Shown one piece after another: positions 23,387-31,048 of a DNA stretch of 32,693 nt (its first letter is position 1; the number at the start of each line of letters is the position of its first letter). Source of the DNA: Myxococcales bacterium (lineage in GTDB: Bacteria > Myxococcota_A > Polyangia > Palsa-1104 > SHYY01). The notes beneath the pieces were generated by a model. That model was given only the letters and a program-made list of their open reading frames with translations. It searched no databases and was not told the origin of the DNA. The stretch covers positions 1 to 32,693 of the forward strand of contig SHYY01000057.1 of the NCBI GenBank assembly GCA_009692555.1, in the 5' to 3' direction. A program made the position numbers and the translations under genes.

Positions 23387-23729
23387 CCCCGACGGAGACT
23401 ACTGGGTCCGGGTGGCCGATCTGGAGGGGAGGGTCGCCGGCTACATCTGCTTCGGTTCGACGCCGATGACCGATCGCACGTGGGACCTCTACTGGATCGC
23501 GACGCATCCGGGCCTGCGCGGCCGCGGCGTGGGTAGCGCGCTGGTCCTGGCGATGGAGGGGGAGCTTCGCGTGGGCGGCGCTCGCTGCGTGCGCGTCGAG
23601 ACCTCCCACCAGGAGGACTACGGCGCGGCGCACCGCTTCTACCTCCGCCACGACTACCCGGAGGTGGCGCGGTTTCGCGACTTCTACAAGCCGGGCGACG
23701 ATCTGATCATCCTGCTCAAGCAGCTGTAG
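23202..23729 (+). CDS. GNAT family N-acetyltransferase
   Basis: In this 175-residue protein the GNAT fold begins at IRPLRPGDRASLHDLI and shows YICFGSTPM, TWDLYWIATHPGLRGRGVGSALV (acetyl-CoA loop RGRGVG) and a C-terminal GAAHRFYLRHDY. ATG 23202 has GGAGAG eight bases upstream. It overlaps the ATP-grasp gene by 185 bases in another frame, an unusually long overlap, though most of it lies in the ATP-grasp's low-complexity tail. Known ATP-grasp/GNAT neighbourhoods suggest the two act in one pathway, with the GNAT acylating the ligase's substrate or product (inference). It converges on the pilin cluster. Confidence 0.85.
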   Translation: MPSLTEPPLPRQHSSTLPPSPSIRPLRPGDRASLHDLITRDGLFPPGEVQCALELIDGALASPDGDYWVRVADLEGRVAGYICFGSTPMTDRTWDLYWIATHPGLRGRGVGSALVLAMEGELRVGGARCVRVETSHQEDYGAAHRFYLRHDYPEVARFRDFYKPGDDLIILLKQL

Positions 23730-23743
23730 CGCCCACCGTCGCT

Positions 23744-23988
23744 CTACTGGCGCGTGAAGCGGACCAGCGTCATGGTCTTGTCCCCGTCGGTGAAGCCGAC
23801 CATCCCGACGTCCCTTCCGAACCACGTCGTGGTACGCGCACCGTCAGACTCAGCCGCCCCGGCATCGGCCCGCTGACCTCGTAGACCCAGGTCGTGCCGG
23901 CGGGGAGCGGCAGGTAGGGATGTGGACACTCGGCCAGGGCTGCCGTCGGTGGCGCGAGCGCGGCGAGCACGAAAACAATCAGGCGCAT
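23744..23988 (-). pseudogene. Frameshifted remnant of a small secreted protein
   Basis: From ATG 23988 the product has a signal peptide (MRLIVFVLAALAPPTAALA) and ECPHPYLPLPAGTTWVYEVSG, a pattern common at the start of secreted beta-rich proteins of about 200 residues. A one-base shift near 23834-23840 restores TTTWFGRDVGMVGFTDGDKTMTLVRFTRQ and a TAG stop at 23744. Even repaired it would have only about 81 residues, so an internal deletion is also likely. It begins seven bases after the pilW stop and would be cotranscribed with the pilins. Probably non-functional. Confidence 0.55.
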
Positions 23989-23995
23989 GGTTCCC

Positions 23996-25120
23996 TCACA
24001 GGCTGTTCCTCCACTGGACCTCGGCGGTGACGGTGCGGCGCAGGAAGGCGTCCGGCGCGAGGCCGAGCGGTGCGCCGTCGCTGGCGGGCTCGTCCTCGAT
24101 CCCGCCGAAGGTCCCGAGGCCGAAGCCGGGCACCGTCGAGCTCGATCGCACCGTCAGGCTGAAGCGGACGGCGCGCGCCGCGCGGGGATCGCAGATCGCC
24201 GGATCGTCGACTGAGTAGAGCGCGCCCGAGCCCGGATCGCGGGTGCCGCAGACGCGGCCGTCGTTGAGGAGGATCGCGATCTGCAGGTCCTCGATGAACT
24301 CGGCGACCATCTGCCACCGCGGCGGCTCCCCGATGCCGGCGAACGACGCCATCAGGCAAGGGGGTGCCGGGCAGTTCGCGATCGCCGGGTCGCCCGCCCG
24401 CTGCACGCGCAAGAGGGTCACCGCCGGCACCGCGCTGCCGGTCCCGTTGAGCTTGCGCACCGGCGCGGGGAAGGGGAGGGCGACCGGGTTGCACGGACCG
24501 CCAGGGCATCCTGGCGCGGCGTAGGTGAGCTGGCCCGGTCCCGCCGCCGGATTGATTCCGGTGATCGCGAGGACGCAGTTGATCCGCGGCACCGGCAGCG
24601 GCGGGGCAGGCTCCGGAACGGTGCCGTCGACGACCACCACCAGATTGCCGCCCCCGGCGGCGAGGGTCGTGAAGTCCTCGGTCATTGCCACGCGCACCGG
24701 TTGCAAGGCGCCGCCCAGGTTCCCGCCGCAGGAGCCGAGCGGACAGCCCAGACCCTCCGAGGTGTCGGCGCTGCTCACCAGCATCAGCCAATCGGGATCC
24801 AGGTCGACATCATTGGCGATCGAATCCACCACTGGCGGGTAGGCATTGCGATTGAAGAATTGCACCGGATAGAGCTGCCCGCAGCCCAGCGCCCCGCCCG
24901 GCATCTGCAACGATCCGCTCTGCAGGCCCAATCCGGCATTGCGAAGCGCGCGCTCGATCACCTGGCGCGACACCCGCAGTGTCTGGTGCATCTCGGCCAC
25001 TTTCTGCTGGCGCGCGCTCTGGCGATTGAACGCGAGGTTGAGCTCGAAGGCGCCACCGACGAGCAGACCGCCCAGCGCCAGCGATACCAGCACCTCGACC
25101 AGCGAGAATCCCCTCGTCAC
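23996..25120 (-). CDS. PilW-like type IV pilus minor pilin
   Basis: The 374-residue product starts with VTRGFSLVEVLVSLALGGLLVGG, the prepilin signal with cleavage after Gly and Glu at mature position 5. The globular part has several Cys pairs (CPLGSCGG; CPGGPCNP; CPAPPC) and ends VTAEVQWRNSL. Minor pilins prime pilus or type II pseudopilus assembly in the inner membrane. GTG 25120 is the start because its GTGA overlaps the pilV stop by four bases and the prepilin motif begins right after. Third gene of the pilX-pilV-pilW run. Confidence 0.85.
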   Translation of the reverse strand: MTRGFSLVEVLVSLALGGLLVGGAFELNLAFNRQSARQQKVAEMHQTLRVSRQVIERALRNAGLGLQSGSLQMPGGALGCGQLYPVQFFNRNAYPPVVDSIANDVDLDPDWLMLVSSADTSEGLGCPLGSCGGNLGGALQPVRVAMTEDFTTLAAGGGNLVVVVDGTVPEPAPPLPVPRINCVLAITGINPAAGPGQLTYAAPGCPGGPCNPVALPFPAPVRKLNGTGSAVPAVTLLRVQRAGDPAIANCPAPPCLMASFAGIGEPPRWQMVAEFIEDLQIAILLNDGRVCGTRDPGSGALYSVDDPAICDPRAARAVRFSLTVRSSSTVPGFGLGTFGGIEDEPASDGAPLGLAPDAFLRRTVTAEVQWRNSL

Positions 25121-25692
25121 TGGAACACCGCCTGGCGCATCGTGATCCGGTGGCCACCTTCGCCGTTCGGATCGGACGAGCCGCTGTCGTTCCAGCCGAT
25201 GGTCACCTGGATATCGAACAGGCGGCACGGCACGGCGAGGCACGCCAGCGGTGCAGGCGGCGGGTTCTGCACCCACGACGAGCGCTGCGGGTCATCGGGA
25301 TCGAACACCACCCGGTACTTCTGCTGCGTCCGGTCCTGATCCTGGGCCGAGTTGCCGAGGGTGGAGAAGACGCAGCCCTGCGCGGACGCAGCGACGCTGA
25401 GCACCTGGAGATCGTTCAGGCAGGCGACCTCGCAGACCGTCCAATCGGCCACGGTGGCCGCGCTCCCCTTCTGGGCGAGGCACTGCAGCACGTTCAGCGG
25501 CGTCGCCGGTGCGTTGCGGATCGCCTCGATCACCTGCTGCGCCCGCGCCTGCCCCTGGAGGAAGCGCTGCGCCGCCGACGAGCCCTGGTTCGCCGCGCTG
25601 ATCGCCTTGAACAGGCCGAGCATCCCCACCACCACCACGGCGAGGGTCATCAGCACCTCGATCAGCGTCGCGCCGCGCTGGGTTCGGGTCAT
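25117..25692 (-). CDS. PilV-like type IV pilus minor pilin
   Basis: The 191-residue product has the prepilin motif MTRTQRGATLIEVLMTLAVVVVGMLGL, with Glu at position 5 after the cleaved Gly. The remainder is a small globular domain with Cys-rich spots (WTVCEVACLNDL; APLACLAVPCRLF) and a C-terminal HRITMRQAVFQ strand. Start ATG 25692 overlaps the pilX stop as ATGA, and the stop overlaps pilW as GTGA. These four-base overlaps suggest translational coupling and fixed stoichiometry. Confidence 0.85.
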   Translation of the reverse strand: MTRTQRGATLIEVLMTLAVVVVGMLGLFKAISAANQGSSAAQRFLQGQARAQQVIEAIRNAPATPLNVLQCLAQKGSAATVADWTVCEVACLNDLQVLSVAASAQGCVFSTLGNSAQDQDRTQQKYRVVFDPDDPQRSSWVQNPPPAPLACLAVPCRLFDIQVTIGWNDSGSSDPNGEGGHRITMRQAVFQ

Positions 25693-26282
25693 GGTTCGGA
25701 CCACACCGTCGTCGGGAAGCGCACGCCGCTCGCGGCCCCCACGCCCGGCGCCGCCGGGTGATTCGACGTGCTCGCCGCCTGCACCTCGACGGTGATCCGG
25801 CTGACCGCGCCGCCAGGCCCGAAGCCGTACGCCTCGATCGCGACCGCACCGTCGGTGTCGTCGAGGTGCCCGGTGCCACCCGGGTAGGCCGGATCGAGGG
25901 GATTGTTGTGGATGCAGAACTGAAAGCTCGACCCGCGCGCGGTGTCGTACGCCTGCGCCGGCCGGTTGGGTTTCACTCCGGGGAGATAGACATTCGCGCC
26001 GGTCTGGCAAAGCTCCGGCGCTGCCGATTTGAGGAGGACGCTGAACGCCGTCGGCCCGGGCGTCGGCGCCTTGGAGGCCAGCCAGTCCTTGGCGAATGCA
26101 ACCCCCGCCTCCGCAGCATGAAAGGCGGTCATCGATTCGCGATCCTGGCCGGCGATCTGGAGATCGCTCTGGCTCGACAGCATCACCATCGCCGCGACCC
26201 CGACCATCAGGGTGATCAGGAGGAAGACGACAATCAGCGAGAAGCCGCGCTGGCGGCGCCGAGGGGTGCGCAGGGGTGACAC
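25689..26282 (-). CDS. PilX-like type IV pilus minor pilin
   Basis: The 197-residue product begins with a basic leader and RQRGFSLIVVFLLITLMVGVAAMVML, then SSQSDLQIAGQDRESMTAFHAAEAGV, the hallmark of PilX_N proteins. As in that family the mature position 5 is not Glu (Val here). GTG 26282 is chosen because it gives a short leader before the prepilin motif and has AGGTGGG upstream; ATG 26360 would add 26 unrelated residues. Possible promoter at 26350-26379. No PilY1, GspH-like or major pilin gene is nearby, so the rest of the pilus machinery must be elsewhere. Confidence 0.8.
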   Translation of the reverse strand: MSPLRTPRRRQRGFSLIVVFLLITLMVGVAAMVMLSSQSDLQIAGQDRESMTAFHAAEAGVAFAKDWLASKAPTPGPTAFSVLLKSAAPELCQTGANVYLPGVKPNRPAQAYDTARGSSFQFCIHNNPLDPAYPGGTGHLDDTDGAVAIEAYGFGPGGAVSRITVEVQAASTSNHPAAPGVGAASGVRFPTTVWSEP

Positions 26283-26349
26283 GGTCCCACCTGCTGAGCA
26301 CCGCGTGTGCCGCCGCCAACTAGGCGTAACTGCTGTGGATCGAAAAGGG

Positions 26350-26379
26350 TTTGTATGCAAACGTTGCGTGCATATGCAA
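26350..26379 (-). promoter_or_regulatory. Candidate promoter/operator of the minor pilin operon
   Basis: On the minus strand TTGCAT (26379-26374), 18 bases and TACAAA (26355-26350) form a plausible promoter in an AT-rich patch. The patch also contains the palindrome TGCATATGCA and two ATGCAA copies, which could bind a regulator. Confidence 0.35.
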
Positions 26380-26419
26380 GAAGGTAAGGGTCGAAGCGGG
26401 CCCGTCGAATCCGGCGGAG

Positions 26420-26437
26420 GCGCGGTATGATCCGCGC
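26420..26437 (+). promoter_or_regulatory. Inverted repeat enclosing a TATGAT box at the lipoprotein start
   Basis: GCGCGG (26420-26425), TATGAT (26426-26431) and CCGCGC (26432-26437) form a perfect 6-bp inverted repeat directly before GTG 26438. TATGAT as a -10 would start transcription at the GTG. The symmetry could also be an operator. Confidence 0.45.
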
Positions 26438-27346
26438 GTGAACCGCCCTGCCGCCGCCGCGCTTGTGCTGCTTTCCGTCGCTATCGCACTGGCGGGATGC
26501 CCCCGCAGCACGCCCGCACCCGCGGCGGCCGCGCCTCGCCTGGTCGAGATCAAGGTCGTCGATCGGACCGCGCCCGCCGAGAAGCTCACCGTCGATACGA
26601 CCGCCCTCGGGGAGCGTGCCGCGGCCGATCTGCGCGCGGCGAATGCGCTGCCCGTCGTGCTGGGAGCGCCGCCGGTGGCGGGCATCGACTACCGCCTGCG
26701 CGTCGACGTGCGCCTGGAGGTGACGGAGGTGGACGAGAAGGGGATCCTGCGCGCGGTGGTCGAGGCGCGGCTGGTGCGGATCGAGGGGCGGGTAGGCGAG
26801 TCGCCGATCGTGAATCAGGCGATGGCGGAGCGAATCTACCAGCGCGCCGAGGTGCCCGATCGCGCCGCGGCGGTTCGGGCCCACGTCGAGCGCGCCGTCG
26901 ACGACGTCCTGAAGGGGCTCGCCGATCAGGCCCGGATCCACCTCGGCGGGCGCGACGATCTGATCGCTGCCCTGCACGCACCCGACTCCGATCTGCGCGC
27001 CGAGGCGATCCGTGTGGCCGCACTGCGCAAGGAGACGGCCGCCGTGCCGGCGCTGATCGAGCTGCTGAAGTGCGACGACGCGCGGCTGCGCGATCGTGCC
27101 CTCGGTGCGCTCGTCGAGCTGGGCGATCGGCGCGCGGTCAAGCCGATCACCGAGGCCGCGCGCTTCCATGACGTGGCCGAGCTTCCGAAGGTGATCGACG
27201 CCGCGGCCGCCCTCGGCGGCGACCAGGCGCGCGCCTACCTCGACTTCGTCGCGACCGGCCACCCGGATCCCGAGATCCAGGCGCTCGCCCGGGAAGCGCT
27301 CGGCCGCCTTGACCGCCGCGCCGCGCCGTCCCCCGCCTCGCCTTGA
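26438..27346 (+). CDS. Lipoprotein with C-terminal HEAT-like repeats
   Basis: The 302-residue product has a signal sequence and lipobox ALAGC (Cys21). Residues about 35-170 form an alpha/beta region with YRLRVDVRLEVTEVDEKGILRAVVEARLV, which reads like a lipoprotein sensing or binding domain; I do not recognise it. Residues about 180-290 are HEAT/PBS-like (LRAEAIRVAALRKETAAVPALIELL; LRDRALGALVELGDRRAVKPI). GTG 26438 is used because it gives the signal peptide at once; the frame is open back to 26351 without a signal. Divergent from the pilin operon. Function unknown. Confidence 0.75.
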   Translation: MNRPAAAALVLLSVAIALAGCPRSTPAPAAAAPRLVEIKVVDRTAPAEKLTVDTTALGERAAADLRAANALPVVLGAPPVAGIDYRLRVDVRLEVTEVDEKGILRAVVEARLVRIEGRVGESPIVNQAMAERIYQRAEVPDRAAAVRAHVERAVDDVLKGLADQARIHLGGRDDLIAALHAPDSDLRAEAIRVAALRKETAAVPALIELLKCDDARLRDRALGALVELGDRRAVKPITEAARFHDVAELPKVIDAAAALGGDQARAYLDFVATGHPDPEIQALAREALGRLDRRAAPSPASP

Positions 27347-27360
27347 GCCCCTGCTCGCAG

Positions 27361-27420
27361 CGTTCCCGTTCCCGTTCCCGTTCCCGTTCCCGTTTTCGTT
27401 CCCGTTCCCGTTCGCGTTCC
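27361..27420 (+). repeat. Hexanucleotide tandem repeat CGTTCC x10
   Basis: Ten consecutive hexamers, eight of them CGTTCC and two variant (CGTTTT, CGTTCG), lie between two lipoprotein genes, 14 bases after the first one's stop. It is the reverse complement of the GGRAAC type found in the sigma gene at 12675-12710. Confidence 0.95.
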
Positions 27421-27498
27421 GTTTCTGAGCCGGTCCCGACGATTGACCGTCGGACAGCAGTGGGTTATCCTGGCCCTTTCAAGCCCCTTGGAGGATCG

Positions 27499-28557
27499 AT
27501 GCTGTGGCGCGCGCTACCCCTCTCGGCGATGCTCGCGCTCGCCGGGTGCGCCTCGGCCGGTCGCGGAGGCTTCCTGGCCGACGACCTCGGCAGCTCGGGC
27601 GGCGCCGACGGGGCGGGCGACCTCGCCGGAGTGGCACGTGATCAGAAGGCGCCGGCCGACCTCGCGGGCGGGACGAGCGAGCAGGACGCCACCGCCCCCG
27701 ACGACCTCGCCGGGTCGCCCGATCAATCGCTGCCGCCCGATCTGACGGTGATCCCCGATCTCGCGTCGATCCCCGACCTCGCGATGCCCATCGACCAGTC
27801 GGTCCCTGTCGACCTCGCGATGGCCGATCTGGCCAGGGAGGACGACCTGGCGGTGGCCCTCGATCTCGCCAAGCCGCCCGACCTCAAGAGTCCGGCGGAT
27901 CTGGTTAAAACTCCGGATCTCGTGAAACCTCCGGATCTCCTGAAGCCTCCGGATCTCGCCGTGAACTGCCAGGGCGCCGCCGCCGCCTGCGACACGGTCG
28001 CACAGAACTGCTGCCAGAACCTGAAGTGCGGCGCCACCGTCGGCAAGGCGCAGTGCGTCGCCACCGGCAATGTCCCGGCCGGCGGATCGTGCGGCAAGCA
28101 GGGCGTGGACGACTGCGTGCCCGGCACCGTCTGCATCTTCGAGTCGGCCCTGATCCCGCTCAGCCTGTGTCGCTATTTCTGCAAGGTCGACGCGGATTGC
28201 AAGAGCGGCGGAAAGTGCGTCTTCACCCTCCAGGGCGGCAACCTGAAGGTCTGCTCCGATCCGGTCAACGGCTGCAACCCGGTGCCCCCGCAGAGCGGCT
28301 GCAACATGGGCGGCTGCTACGTCAACACGCCGAACGGGCAGACCGGCTGCCACGCGATCGGAACGGGCGGGTCGTGCGCGCTCTGCGATTCCGACTACGA
28401 CTGCAAGGCGGGCTTCATCTGCGTCGGCAACGCCACCCTCTGCCTCGGCGCCGGCTGCCTCAAGCTGTGCAAGCCCGGCGTCACCAACTGCGGCGGCCTG
28501 CTCTCCTGCTACAACGTCAACGGCTGGCCGAACACCCTTGGCATCTGCGACCTCTGA
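27499..28557 (+). CDS. Cys-rich lipoprotein with PDL repeats
   Basis: The 352-residue product has a signal and lipobox ALAGC. Residues about 30-155 are an acidic, Pro-rich stretch of repeated PDL units (IPDLASIPDLAMP; KTPDLVKPPDLLKPPDL), likely an extended spacer lifting the rest off the membrane. The C-terminal 195 residues have many regularly spaced Cys (CDTVAQNCCQNLKC; CDSDYDCKAGFIC), giving small disulphide-linked modules. ATG 27499 has GGAGGA upstream. The architecture is typical of Polyangia-type surface lipoproteins; binding partner unknown. The hexamer repeat array lies about 80 bases upstream. Confidence 0.8.
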   Translation: MLWRALPLSAMLALAGCASAGRGGFLADDLGSSGGADGAGDLAGVARDQKAPADLAGGTSEQDATAPDDLAGSPDQSLPPDLTVIPDLASIPDLAMPIDQSVPVDLAMADLAREDDLAVALDLAKPPDLKSPADLVKTPDLVKPPDLLKPPDLAVNCQGAAAACDTVAQNCCQNLKCGATVGKAQCVATGNVPAGGSCGKQGVDDCVPGTVCIFESALIPLSLCRYFCKVDADCKSGGKCVFTLQGGNLKVCSDPVNGCNPVPPQSGCNMGGCYVNTPNGQTGCHAIGTGGSCALCDSDYDCKAGFICVGNATLCLGAGCLKLCKPGVTNCGGLLSCYNVNGWPNTLGICDL

Positions 28558-28632
28558 GCCTGATCGACCCGCCGCGGGCGGCTCCTCAGCGTCCCCTGGG
28601 TACGGGGAGTGAGTCGGGCAGTAGATTTCGCC

Positions 28633-28638
28633 TACAAT
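28633..28638 (+). promoter_or_regulatory. Leaderless-type -10 box of the aldehyde dehydrogenase gene
   Basis: TACAAT lies exactly six bases before ATG 28645. No good -35 is seen. It supports ATG 28645 rather than GTG 28609 as the start. Confidence 0.45.
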
Positions 28639-28644
28639 CGCACG

Positions 28645-30066
28645 ATGATCCCCAGCTTCCCCGCCTACGTCGCGGGTGCATGGCGCACCACCGATGAGCC
28701 GAACCGCCTCCACGCCCCCTACGACGGCGCCCACTTCGCCACCGTCTCGATGTGCGGCGCGCGCGAGGTGGAGGAGGCGATCGCCGCCGCGCAGCGTGCC
28801 TTCGCGGAGACCCGCGCCCTCCCGGCATGGCAGCGCTCCGCGATCTGCCGCGCCGTTGCCCACGGCCTCTCCGCGCGACGGGAGGAGGTCGCCCAGGGGA
28901 TGGTCGACGAGAGCGGCAAGCCGATCGGGGACGCGCGCGCCGAGGTCGATCGCGCGGTGCACTGCTTCGAGCTCGCGGCCGAGGAGGCGGGGCGGATCGG
29001 GGGCGAGGTGATCCCGCTCGATCTCCGGCCCGCGGGCGACGGGCGCACCGGGATCACCCGCCGCTTCCCGATCGGGCCGATCGCCGCGATCGCGCCGTTC
29101 AACTTCCCGCTCAACCTCGCGGTCCACAAGATCGCGCCGGCGATCGCCTCGGGCAATCCGGTGGTGGTCAAGCCCGCGACGCAGACGCCCACCTCCTGCC
29201 TCCGCCTCGCCGAGATCATCGACGGCACGGCGTGGCCGAAGGGCGGCCTCTCGGTGCTCCCCTGCACGCGCGACGCGGCCGACGCCCTCACCACCGACGA
29301 GCGCTTCAAGCTGCTCAGCTTCACCGGCTCGCCGCAGGTCGGCTGGCGGATGAAGGAGCGCGCCGGAAAGAAGCGCGTGGTGCTCGAGCTGGGCGGCAAC
29401 GCGGCGGTGCTGCTCGACGAGACCGCCGACCTGGCGCGCGCGGTGCCGAAGCTGATCTACGGCGCCTTCTCCTACTCCGGCCAGAAGTGCATCTCGGTGC
29501 AGCGGATCTACGCCCACCAGCGCGTGTTCGCCGAGTTTTGCGAGCGCTTCGTCGCCGCGGCGCGCGAGGTGCGGGCGGGCGATCCGCGCGACGAAGGGGT
29601 GCTGGTCGGGCCGCTGATCGACGAGGCCAACGCGAAGCGGATCGAGCGCTGGGTGGAGGAGGCGGCGGCGCGCGGGGCGAAGGTGCTGTGCGGCGGGCCG
29701 CGGCGGGGCGCGGTGGTGCCGGCGACCGTGCTCACCGACGTGCCGCGCGATGCGCGGGTGAGCTGCGACGAGGTGTTCGGGCCGGTCTGCCTGATCGAGC
29801 GGGTGGCGAGCTTCGAGGAGGGGCTGGAGCGCGTGAACGACTCGATCTACGGGCTCCAGGCGGGCGTCTTCACCGCCGATCTCGGCCACACCTTCGACGC
29901 CTTCGAGCGCCTCGAGATGGGCGCGGTGATCATCAACGACGCGCCCAGCTTCCGGATCGATCACATGCCCTACGGCGGGGTGAAGGACTCCGGCTTCGGC
30001 CGCGAAGGCATCCGCTCGGCGATCCACGACATGACCGAGGAGCGCCTGCTGGTGATCGCGCGGTGA
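28645..30066 (+). CDS. NAD(P)-dependent aldehyde dehydrogenase
   Basis: The 473-residue protein is of usual length for the family. It shows PIGPIAAIAPFNFPLNLAVHKIAPAIASGN, VVVKPATQTP, SFTGSPQVGWRMKERAG, the catalytic Glu in VLELGGN and the catalytic Cys in YSGQKCISVQRI, then EVFGPVC and a C-terminal PYGGVKDSGFGREG. It oxidises an aldehyde to the acid. It is closest in feel to the glyceraldehyde/lactaldehyde or succinate-semialdehyde type, but the substrate is not determinable. An in-frame GTG at 28609 would add 12 residues. It converges on the aldo/keto reductase gene with 15 bases between. Confidence 0.95.
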   Translation: MIPSFPAYVAGAWRTTDEPNRLHAPYDGAHFATVSMCGAREVEEAIAAAQRAFAETRALPAWQRSAICRAVAHGLSARREEVAQGMVDESGKPIGDARAEVDRAVHCFELAAEEAGRIGGEVIPLDLRPAGDGRTGITRRFPIGPIAAIAPFNFPLNLAVHKIAPAIASGNPVVVKPATQTPTSCLRLAEIIDGTAWPKGGLSVLPCTRDAADALTTDERFKLLSFTGSPQVGWRMKERAGKKRVVLELGGNAAVLLDETADLARAVPKLIYGAFSYSGQKCISVQRIYAHQRVFAEFCERFVAAAREVRAGDPRDEGVLVGPLIDEANAKRIERWVEEAAARGAKVLCGGPRRGAVVPATVLTDVPRDARVSCDEVFGPVCLIERVASFEEGLERVNDSIYGLQAGVFTADLGHTFDAFERLEMGAVIINDAPSFRIDHMPYGGVKDSGFGREGIRSAIHDMTEERLLVIAR

Positions 30067-30081
30067 ACGCGCAGCGCCGGA

Positions 30082-31047
30082 TCAGGCGGAGCTGCTGCGG
30101 TCCCAGCGGTGCTCGCGGAGGCGGGTCCGCTCGTCGCTGGTGAGGCGTCCGGCCTCGGCGGCGGCGGTGTTCTCCTCGGCCTGGCGCGGGTTGCGGATCC
30201 CCGGGATCACCGACGACAGCGCGGGATGTCCGAGGACGAAGCCGAGCGCCGCCTGGGCGAGCGTCCTGCCTGGGCGCTCCAGCCAGCGCAGCTTCTCGAC
30301 GCGCTCCACCGTCTCGGCGAGGCGCTGTCCCGCGAAATAGCGGCTGCGGAAGTCCCCCGGCGGGAACACCGTGTCCAGGCGCAGCCGCCCGCCGAGCGCG
30401 CTTTCGTCGAGCGGCACGCGCGCCAGCACCCCGACCCCGTGCTCCAGGCAGGCCGGGTAGAGCGCGTCCTCGGGCGACTGATCGAAGATGTTGTGGATCA
30501 CCTGCACCACCTCCACCCGCCCGCGCCTAATCACCTCCAGGCCGCTGCCCGGCTGATGGTCGTTGAGCGAGATGCCGACGTGGCGGATCTTGCCCTCCGC
30601 GCGCAGCGCCTGCATCTCGTCCCACCACTCGTTCTCCGTCGCCCACGCCGACGCGAAGACGTGAAGCTGCAGGACATCGATGCAGTCGAGGCCGAGGTGC
30701 GAAAGGCTCTGCTCGCACGAGAAGCGGATGTGGCGCGCCGGGAACACATCGCGGAGCGGCGTGTCGGCCCGCGCTGGCCACTGGAAGTTCATCGGCGGCA
30801 CCTTGCTGCAGACGACGATCTTCTCCGGCCTCCGTCGCACCACCTCGCCGATCAGCCGCTCCGATCGCCCCTCGCCGTAGACCAGCGCGGTATCGATCAG
30901 GTTCACCCCGAGATCGATCGCCCGCTCGAGGGCCGCGATCGAGGTCGCGTCGTCGGCGGCGCCCCACATCCCACCGCCGATCGCCCACGCCCCGAAGCCG
31001 ACCTCCGAGACGCTGAGACCGGTGCGTCCGAGCGGCCGCGTGTTCAT
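30082..31047 (-). CDS. Aldo/keto reductase
   Basis: The 321-residue protein has the fold markers LGRTGLSVSEVGFGAWAIGG, the catalytic Asp and Tyr in IDTALVYGEG, Lys in VCSKVPP and His in LQLHVF, with the C-terminal NADPH-binding SSVIPGIRNPRQAEEN. It reduces aldehydes or ketones using NADPH in the cytoplasm; substrate unknown. Its ATG lies one base after the stop of the upstream lipoprotein gene, so the two are likely cotranscribed. No strong Shine-Dalgarno, so coupling is plausible. Confidence 0.95.
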   Translation of the reverse strand: MNTRPLGRTGLSVSEVGFGAWAIGGGMWGAADDATSIAALERAIDLGVNLIDTALVYGEGRSERLIGEVVRRRPEKIVVCSKVPPMNFQWPARADTPLRDVFPARHIRFSCEQSLSHLGLDCIDVLQLHVFASAWATENEWWDEMQALRAEGKIRHVGISLNDHQPGSGLEVIRRGRVEVVQVIHNIFDQSPEDALYPACLEHGVGVLARVPLDESALGGRLRLDTVFPPGDFRSRYFAGQRLAETVERVEKLRWLERPGRTLAQAALGFVLGHPALSSVIPGIRNPRQAEENTAAAEAGRLTSDERTRLREHRWDRSSSA

Positions 31048-31048
31048 G

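Noticed and set aside
27361..27420. CRISPR array
   Set aside because: Contiguous hexamers without spacers; no cas genes.
27514..30027. 837-codon minus-strand frame over the PDL lipoprotein and aldehyde dehydrogenase
   Set aside because: It crosses two well-supported genes on the other strand and has shadow composition.
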